Assembly: GCF_017874235.1 (NCBI RefSeq)
Contig: NZ_JAGGLC010000003.1
Span: 248,001-312,000 of the forward strand
Origin: Halolamina salifodinae
GTDB taxonomy: Archaea > Halobacteriota > Halobacteria > Halobacteriales > Haloferacaceae
Direction: 5' to 3'
Length of the DNA stretch: 64,000 bases
The first letter of the stretch is position 1. Each line of letters opens with the position of its first letter. Below are positions 58,442-64,000 of the stretch, one piece after another. Under the pieces are notes generated by a model. It was not told where the DNA came from. It did not search any database and saw only the letters and a list, made by a program, of their open reading frames with translations. The translations under genes and the position numbers were made by a program.

Positions 58442-59061
58442 GCGAGAAATCCACCACGATCGAAGGCAAGCGATGGTACACCGTGCTCGCGCCCGAGCAG
58501 TTCGACCGGGCCGAGATCGGCGAGACCGTCGCTGAGGAACCGAACCAGGTCGTCGGCCGCACCATCGAGACCACGCTGGGCGAGATGGAGGGCGACCAGG
58601 GACAGAACAACAACAAGCTGACGTTCAAGATCAACGACGTCGGTAGCGACGCCGCCTACACCGAGTTCATCAAGTACGAACTCACGCGGGACTACCTGCG
58701 CTCGCTGGTCCGACGTGGCGCCTCGAAGGTCGCCGCCAACATCACGGTGCTGACGACGGACGACTACCGCGTCCAGATCCAGCCCGTGGCGCTGACGACC
58801 CAGAAGGCCGACCGCTCCCAGGAGAAGGCGATCCGTGCGGAGATGGTCGACATCGTCGAGGAGGCCGCCGAGGAACGCAGCTTCGAGCAGCTGGTCGACA
58901 GCGTCGTCGAGGGCCGGATCTCCTCGGCCATCTACGGCGAGGCCAAGACCATCTACCCGCTGCGCCGCGTCGAGGTCCAGAAGCTCACTCTCGAGGCCCG
59001 ACCCGAAGAGGTCGCCGCCGAGGAGGAAGCCGCTGTGGACGTCGACGAGAGCGCCGAGTAG
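58438..59061 (+). CDS. rps3ae: 30S ribosomal protein S3Ae
   Basis: A 207-residue eS1/S3Ae protein: GKRWYTVLAPEQFDRAEIGE, VVGRTIETTLGEM, FKINDVGSDAAYTEF and YPLRRVEVQKLTLEARP are family-typical. It belongs to the small subunit platform. Last gene of the S15 operon, overlapping pcc1 by four bases. Confidence 0.95.
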   Translation: MSEKSTTIEGKRWYTVLAPEQFDRAEIGETVAEEPNQVVGRTIETTLGEMEGDQGQNNNKLTFKINDVGSDAAYTEFIKYELTRDYLRSLVRRGASKVAANITVLTTDDYRVQIQPVALTTQKADRSQEKAIRAEMVDIVEEAAEERSFEQLVDSVVEGRISSAIYGEAKTIYPLRRVEVQKLTLEARPEEVAAEEEAAVDVDESAE

Positions 59062-59077
59062 GCGCTCTCGTCTGCCA

Positions 59078-59100
59078 ACCAGAAATCTCCGATTTCTGGT
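59078..59100 (+). terminator. Perfect 10-bp hairpin after S3Ae
   Basis: ACCAGAAATC-TCC-GATTTCTGGT, 16 bases after the S3Ae stop, unusually AT-rich for this region. T-runs follow further on (about 59200-59210). The rest of the gap to 59309 holds nothing else. Confidence 0.6.
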
Positions 59101-59309
59101 GACGTCGACGAGGACTAACGGAGTCAGTTCTCGTCAACGCCGAGTAACGACGCCGACTGTCGGCCGTCCCAGACGGGATCGGCCGCGGATTCACGCGCTT
59201 TTCGCCTTTTTCACGCCGGATAGCGGCGGCGCCAGTGGCGTCGCCAACGATGGAGGCCGGCGACGGCGGCCAGCGACTTCGTCAGCGTCGGGGTCTGCGA
59301 CGCTGCCGA

Positions 59310-59756
59310 CTACTCCTCGGGCGTCGCCGTCGGCGTCCGATCCTCGACGATCACGGTGCCCATCATTCCGCCGCTCTCGTGAGGGATGCAGAAGTACTCG
59401 TACTCGCCGGGGATCTGGAACGTGTAGGAGAAGCGGTCGCCGTTGCTCAGCGCGCCGCCGGAGCCGTTGGCCCAGGCGTCGCGGGCGGCCTGCTCGTCGT
59501 CGTAGTCGCCCGAGGCGAAGAACTCGGCGCCGTCCGGCAGCGAGTTCTCGTAGGCCGTCACCGTGTGGTCGCGGGTGCCCGTGTTCTCCCAGACGACCGC
59601 CTCGCCTTTCGCGACGGTTATCGTCGCGGGATCGAATGCGGTGGGACGCATCCCGATGTCGTAGTCCACGTTCTCGTCCGGCGTCAGGCCGAGACAGCCC
59701 CCGAGACTCAGCACGGCGGTCGTTCCCGCAGCGACGAGATAGCGTCGGCGGTCCAT
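59310..59756 (-). CDS. Halocyanin-like blue-copper lipoprotein
   Basis: A 148-residue secreted lipoprotein. MDRRRYLVAAG is a Tat-like signal start and VLSLGGC the lipobox (Cys about 21). The plastocyanin-type copper site is RDHTVTAYE (His) plus YFCIPHESGGMMG (Cys, His, Met). It would shuttle electrons on the outer face of the membrane, like halocyanin. Confidence 0.9.
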   Translation of the reverse strand: MDRRRYLVAAGTTAVLSLGGCLGLTPDENVDYDIGMRPTAFDPATITVAKGEAVVWENTGTRDHTVTAYENSLPDGAEFFASGDYDDEQAARDAWANGSGGALSNGDRFSYTFQIPGEYEYFCIPHESGGMMGTVIVEDRTPTATPEE

Positions 59757-59874
59757 GGTTCGCCGTTGGTCACGGAGCGATTTAGGCGGTGTGATTCAGT
59801 CATGGTCGGCGGGACACCTCGCCGCCTGCGCGCGGATGTAAACACGTAAACCGTGGCCGTTCCTCGCGTGGGGC

Positions 59875-60609
59875 ATGCGCTTGCGGTTCCTCGGCCGTCT
59901 CGGACCAGCCGACGCCGTTACCGTCGGGAACGCCGCGCTGGGCTTTCTCGCGGTGGTCGCCGCCACCGTCGACATCGGCCTCGCGGCACGGCTGGTGCTG
60001 CTCGGCGCCATCGCCGACGGCCTCGACGGCGTCGTCGCCCGGAAGTACGGCGGCACCGAGGCCGGCCCCTACCTCGACTCGCTCGCGGACGTAGCGACGT
60101 TCGGCGTCGCCCCAGCCTTCCTCGTCGCCGTCGTGACTCGGCGAGAGTGGGGTACCCCGGCGTCGCTGCTTTCGGGGATCTCCCCCGACGGCCTGCTCGC
60201 GCTTGCGGGCCTACTCGTCCCCGCGCTCTACGTCGCCGCCGCAGTGGCCCGGCTCGGCCTCTACACCGCCTACGACACCAAGAGCGACGAGACGGTCGGC
60301 GTCCCCACGACACTCGCGGCGACCATCTTCGGCGCCATCGTGCTCACGGGCTACCGGAGCACCGAGACGGTGTTGATCGGCTTCCACGACGCTGGCTTCC
60401 TGCTGGCGCTCGCGGCCGTGCTCACGCCGCTGATGGTCTGTGACGTGGTCTATCCGGATCTCCACGCCCAGGACGCGCTGGTGATGGGGGTCGTGCAGGC
60501 TGGCGCCGTCCTCCTGCCGGGCATCTACGGCCGGGGCTTCGCGTTCGGCCTGCTCTATCTCGCGCTGGCGTATCTCGTGCTCGGGCCGGTGGTCTACTGG
60601 CGTCGATAA
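59875..60609 (+). CDS. pssA: CDP-alcohol phosphatidyltransferase (archaetidylserine synthase-like)
   Basis: A 244-residue membrane enzyme with the CDP-alcohol phosphotransferase motif in AIADGLDGVVARKYGG...LDSLADVATFG, the D-G-x2-A-R-x8-G-x3-D-x3-D pattern. Six or more membrane helices follow. It forms a phospholipid head group, most likely archaetidylserine from CDP-archaeol and serine. The leaderless-type start is MRLRFLGRLGPADAVTVGN. Confidence 0.9.
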   Translation: MRLRFLGRLGPADAVTVGNAALGFLAVVAATVDIGLAARLVLLGAIADGLDGVVARKYGGTEAGPYLDSLADVATFGVAPAFLVAVVTRREWGTPASLLSGISPDGLLALAGLLVPALYVAAAVARLGLYTAYDTKSDETVGVPTTLAATIFGAIVLTGYRSTETVLIGFHDAGFLLALAAVLTPLMVCDVVYPDLHAQDALVMGVVQAGAVLLPGIYGRGFAFGLLYLALAYLVLGPVVYWRR

Positions 60610-60633
60610 AGAGAGAACTGCCGTTCTGAGTCT

Positions 60634-61899
60634 TTAAGCTTCGACAGCAGCAGCGTCGAGCGCGTCGCCGGCTTTCTTGGCCTCAGCCTGCAGCGTGTAC
60701 GCCTCGGCGTCGTCGTACTCGGCGGCGGCTTCGAGTGCCTCACGAGTGCCGATCTGCCGGAGCGCCCACGCCGCGGCGGTGCGGACGTTCCGGTCCTCGT
60801 CCTCCGCGACCGTCTCGGCCAGCGGCTCGATGGCTCGCGTGTCGCCGATCATGCCGAGCGCGCGGGCCGCGAGCGGCCGGACGTTATCGTTGTCCATCTC
60901 GAGTTTGTCCGCGAGCGCCTGCGTGGCCTCCTCGCTGCCGATCTCGCCCAGCGCGCGGAACGTGACCTTCTGGAGCTGTGGGTCGGAGTCGGTGTCGACG
61001 TATTCGACGAGCGTCTCGACGGCGTCCTCGGCGTCGGGGCCCATCTTGCCCAGCGCCTCGACCCCGGGCTGGTCACGGCGGCTGGCGCGGTCGTGCATCT
61101 CCTCGAACGCCTCGGCGTCGCCCATCCGGGTCAGCGCCTCCAGGCAGTGCCGTTCCATGAACTCCGAATCGAGCGCGTCGAGCGCGCGCAGGATCTGATC
61201 GACGTTGCCCTGCTGTTCGTGCTCCTTCAGCGCGGCCCACTCGACGGGGTAGTCCTTGTAGTGGCCGAGCACGTCGTAGAACCCCTCGGCGAGGAGCTGT
61301 TCGTTGGTCTGGAGGTCGTCCCACTCCTCGGCGGCGTCGAGGCCGGTCTCCAGCCCCTCGGTCGCCTCGACCAGCGCAGCGACGGTCTCTGCGTCCGCGT
61401 CGGCGTCGAGGTCCGCAGCCTCGATGGCGTCCTCGACGGCGTCGAGTTCGTGGGCCAGCGCCTCGGGGCTCTCGTCCTCGGCGGTGCCGAAGTCGGTATT
61501 GAGCGCGTCGCCCGCGGCGTCGAGGTAGTCGTCGACGGCGTCGCGGGTCTCGGACGTGCCGGCCTCGGTCCAGCGCGTCTCGGTCAGTTTGGTTCGGAGG
61601 TCGTCGAGGTCAGCGCACACGTCCTCGGCGTAGGGGCCACGCTGGGCCTCGATCTCGTCGCGGAGCTCCTCGATCCGGGACTCGACTGCCTCGTCCGGGG
61701 ACTCCTCGTCGTCGGGCTCTGAGAACTCGGCGGCCTCGAGTGCCTCGGCGACGGCGTCGACGGTCGCTTCGACGTCGTCGAGGTCGGCCTCGGTTTCGGC
61801 GGCCTCGAGCGCCTCGCTCGACTCGTCGAGACGCGACTCCATCTCGTCGGCGGTGAGCTGGAGCGCGTCACCCTCGGTCGGCTCCTCGTCGTCGGTCAT
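60634..61899 (-). CDS. HEAT-repeat protein with acidic coiled-coil N-terminus
   Basis: A 421-residue protein. The first 200 residues are Glu/Asp/Ala-rich and coiled-coil-like. The C-terminal half holds HEAT/PBS-lyase-type repeats (ALGEIGSEEATQALADKLEM; ALGMIGDTRAIEPLAETVAE; ALRQIGTREALEAAAEYDDA). Such repeats bind proteins; the partner is unknown. Convergent with the phosphatidyltransferase. Confidence 0.85.
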   Translation of the reverse strand: MTDDEEPTEGDALQLTADEMESRLDESSEALEAAETEADLDDVEATVDAVAEALEAAEFSEPDDEESPDEAVESRIEELRDEIEAQRGPYAEDVCADLDDLRTKLTETRWTEAGTSETRDAVDDYLDAAGDALNTDFGTAEDESPEALAHELDAVEDAIEAADLDADADAETVAALVEATEGLETGLDAAEEWDDLQTNEQLLAEGFYDVLGHYKDYPVEWAALKEHEQQGNVDQILRALDALDSEFMERHCLEALTRMGDAEAFEEMHDRASRRDQPGVEALGKMGPDAEDAVETLVEYVDTDSDPQLQKVTFRALGEIGSEEATQALADKLEMDNDNVRPLAARALGMIGDTRAIEPLAETVAEDEDRNVRTAAAWALRQIGTREALEAAAEYDDAEAYTLQAEAKKAGDALDAAAVEA

Positions 61900-61923
61900 A
61901 GCTCGGAATGGGGGCGAAACTGA

Positions 61924-63645
61924 TTAAGGCGTTTCCCTTCCGGGCGCGCCCTCGACGCCGTGGAACGCAATGTGCGCGCCGCCGGCCTCGCTCTCGCCTA
62001 CCTCGACGGTCCAGCCGTGGGCCCGCGCGATCTCGGCGACGATGGCCAGCCCCAGTCCGGTTCCACCCTCGTTGGTGGTGTACCCCCGCTCGAGCACCGC
62101 CTCGCGCTCGCTCTCGGGGATCCCTGTGCCGTCGTCGGCGACCGCGAACCCGTCCGAGATCCCCTCGACACGGACCGTGAGGTCGCCGCTATCGTTGTGC
62201 TCCACGCTGTCGCCGGACCCCGTCCGGCTGCTCGTGGAGCTATGCTCCACACTGTTGCGGAAGAGGTTCTCGAACAGACGGACCAGCCGACCTCGGTCCG
62301 CGGGCACGGTGCAGTCGACCGTCACCGTGAGCGTGGCATCGCCCGTCGGGACGGTCTTCCATGCCTCCTCGGCGATGGCGGCGAGGTCGACTGACTCGGG
62401 ATCGGTGACCGCCGACGCCTCGCGCGCGAGCGCCAGCGTGTCGTCGATCATCGTGTCCATCCGGTCGAGCGCCGACTCGACGCGGTCGACGTACTCGTCG
62501 TCGGCGTCGTCCTGCTCGATCAGGTCGGCGTAGCCCTGCGCGACGTTGAGCGGGTTCCGGAGATCGTGTGAGAGCACGCTCGCGAACCGTTCGAGCCGTT
62601 CGTTCTGCCGCTCCAACTGCTCGGCCTGCCGGTGCTGCTCGGTCACGTCCGTGAGCAGCACCACCCGGCCGCGCCCGGGGAGCGCCGAGCGTTCCACGTC
62701 GAACACGCGTTCGCCGCCGTCGATGGCCAGCGAAAGCGTCTCCGCCCCGTCGGCTTCGCGACAGGCTGCCGCAAGCGCGGCCGGTGCGACATCATCGACA
62801 GAGTGGCCGACGACATCGTCGTTGGCAGTCGTCAGGAGCCGCCGGGCCGCGGGGTTGGCGTCGACGACGCGGTCCTCCTCGTCCAGCACGATCACGGCTC
62901 CCTGCATCGCCTCGACGACGGTGTCGCGGGCGATAGGGGCCAGATCGAGGAACTGGAAGCGGAACACGGCGACGCCGATACAGAGTCCCGTGATCGTGAA
63001 CACGATGGGCCCGAGGTCGATCGGCGAGTCCGAAAGACCGGAGATCTCTATCAGGTTCCCCAGCCACGGCGCCGAGATGCCGATAAGGATGTACTGGGCC
63101 TGTCGCCGGTAGGGCCCCTCGGCGTCGACGCCCCAGCGGACGAACAGCACGACCGCGAGCACGATCAGCACCTGGGTGTACGCGAAGTAGATCCAGAACC
63201 ACGGCCGGTAGGTCACCTCGTACACCGAGAACGGCGGCACCGACACCATCATCCCCTCGATCCAGACGAACCCGTGTTCAGGGTTGGTCGCCACCAGGCC
63301 GACGGTCACGGCGGGGATCACACAGAGCAGGCCCACCGTATCCGAGGAGACGTACTCCTCGCGGTCGGTGTACTGCAGCGCGATGACCAGCACCGTAACG
63401 GGGATGAACGGGACGAACACGAACCGGAGCCGTCGCGCGACTGCCGCGACCGACGGCTCTGCGGTGACGAGTTCGACGATCTCGGTCAGCGCCCAGAGCA
63501 GCAAAATACCGACGAGCGTCCCGAACGTCCGCGCACCCCGCCGGTCGCTGTTGGCGATGGCGAGATAGCCCATGAACCCACAGACGGCGGCCGACACCAG
63601 CAGCGCCGCCAGGTAGAGGATCCCCGGTTCGACGTGGAGCGTCAC
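61924..63645 (-). CDS. 7TM sensor histidine kinase with PAS domain
   Basis: A 573-residue sensor. The N-terminal 220 residues form about seven helices (histidine-kinase 7TM sensor region). A PAS domain follows (AMQGAVIVLDEEDRVVDANP), then HisKA with the phospho-accepting His in FASVLSHDLRNPLN and a HATPase with LFENLFRNSVEHS (N-box), VADDGTGIPESER (G1) and EGGTGLGLAIVAEI (G2). No response regulator is adjacent. Confidence 0.92.
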   Translation of the reverse strand: MTLHVEPGILYLAALLVSAAVCGFMGYLAIANSDRRGARTFGTLVGILLLWALTEIVELVTAEPSVAAVARRLRFVFVPFIPVTVLVIALQYTDREEYVSSDTVGLLCVIPAVTVGLVATNPEHGFVWIEGMMVSVPPFSVYEVTYRPWFWIYFAYTQVLIVLAVVLFVRWGVDAEGPYRRQAQYILIGISAPWLGNLIEISGLSDSPIDLGPIVFTITGLCIGVAVFRFQFLDLAPIARDTVVEAMQGAVIVLDEEDRVVDANPAARRLLTTANDDVVGHSVDDVAPAALAAACREADGAETLSLAIDGGERVFDVERSALPGRGRVVLLTDVTEQHRQAEQLERQNERLERFASVLSHDLRNPLNVAQGYADLIEQDDADDEYVDRVESALDRMDTMIDDTLALAREASAVTDPESVDLAAIAEEAWKTVPTGDATLTVTVDCTVPADRGRLVRLFENLFRNSVEHSSTSSRTGSGDSVEHNDSGDLTVRVEGISDGFAVADDGTGIPESEREAVLERGYTTNEGGTGLGLAIVAEIARAHGWTVEVGESEAGGAHIAFHGVEGAPGRETP

Positions 63646-63696
63646 GGTACCTTCCCCGCACGTCGGGGGGCCTTTTCGGTGTTGTGGCTGATGCCG

Positions 63697-64000
63697 CTAC
63701 CGATCACGCAGACCTGGGTTCGTAACCGCGCCGTCAGCCGCGGAACCGAACTGTGCGCCGTATTTCCCGAGCACGCCGTCGGTGTAGGCGCTCTCGGGTC
63801 GCTCGCGCTCGTCGAGGCGCTCCTCGATCTCCGCGTCGGGGAGGTCGACCTCAAGCCTGCGCTCGGGGATGTCGATAGTGACGTGGTCGCCGTCCTCCAG
63901 CGCGCCCAGCGGCCCGCCGACGTAGGATTCGGGGGCGACGTGGCCGATCATCGGCCCACGCGTCGCGCCGGAGAAGCGCCCGTCGGTGACCATCGCCACG
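63697..64000 (-). CDS. ilvD: Dihydroxy-acid dehydratase, C-terminal part
   Basis: The gene runs off the right end; about 101 C-terminal residues are visible. [20 protein letters not shown] is the IlvD/Edd C-terminal signature, followed by [19 protein letters not shown] and a [14 protein letters not shown] ending. IlvD makes the 2-keto acids of valine, leucine and isoleucine biosynthesis with an Fe-S cluster. Confidence 0.92.
   Translation of the reverse strand, partial: VAMVTDGRFSGATRGPMIGHVAPESYVGGPLGALEDGDHVTIDIPERRLEVDLPDAEIEERLDERERPESAYTDGVLGKYGAQFGSAADGAVTNPGLRDR

Overview
The window is haloarchaeal chromosome (class Halobacteria). It is very GC-rich, its proteins are strongly acidic, and many starts are leaderless with an AT-rich TATA-like box about 25-30 bases upstream. 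Marker genes agree: an S15p - RecJ-like - Pcc1 - S3Ae cluster, a SAMP/MoaD-type modifier, a tungsten aldehyde oxidoreductase, a halocyanin-like lipoprotein and archaeal pilins. No tool was run; all assignments are by reading the sequence, and the genus cannot be fixed.

Left flank (1-22.4 kb) is ordinary chromosome. It starts inside a formate-dehydrogenase-like operon (molybdopterin subunit C-terminus, Fe-S subunit, small membrane protein, cytochrome b). Next come an AddA/AddB-like helicase-nuclease pair, L-asparaginase, a MoxR ATPase, a cupin, an SNF-family sodium symporter, a stranded C-terminal piece of purD, a tungsten oxidoreductase beside MoaD-like genes, a SufS-SufU fusion, a truncated response-regulator/PAS protein and two tandem pilins.

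An integrated element of about 33.8 kb (22482-56320) follows. It is bounded by an 18-base direct repeat, and its right copy is the 3' end of an intact tRNA-Ala(GGC). Its parts are: (a) an eight-gene overlapping operon running from a PadR-type regulator to the tyrosine integrase; (b) a noncoding block of eight consecutive hairpins; (c) an Orc1/Cdc6-type replication gene beside a 26-base palindrome; (d) small zinc-finger, membrane and CAP-domain proteins and a serine recombinase; (e) a divergent two-wing module, with AbrB-like, Zot-like ATPase, MoxR-like AAA+ and VWA genes leftward, and about twelve coupled membrane/surface genes rightward, including a 905-aa protein with an ADP-ribosyltransferase-like core and a 1033-aa LamG surface protein; (f) an AT-richer cargo cassette with a HEPN-like protein and an unknown soluble/membrane pair; (g) a six-gene operon whose members start with TTG or ATG inside the preceding stop. 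I saw no terminase, portal, recognisable capsid protein, relaxase or VirB4-type ATPase. The element is therefore not an obvious tailed provirus or conjugative plasmid. The two-wing module is the best candidate for an undescribed virus, vesicle or secretion system.

Right flank (56.4-64 kb) is chromosome again: tRNA-Ala, the S15p-RecJ-Pcc1-S3Ae operon, a copper lipoprotein, an archaetidylserine-synthase-type enzyme, a HEAT-repeat protein, a 7TM sensor histidine kinase and the C-terminus of IlvD.
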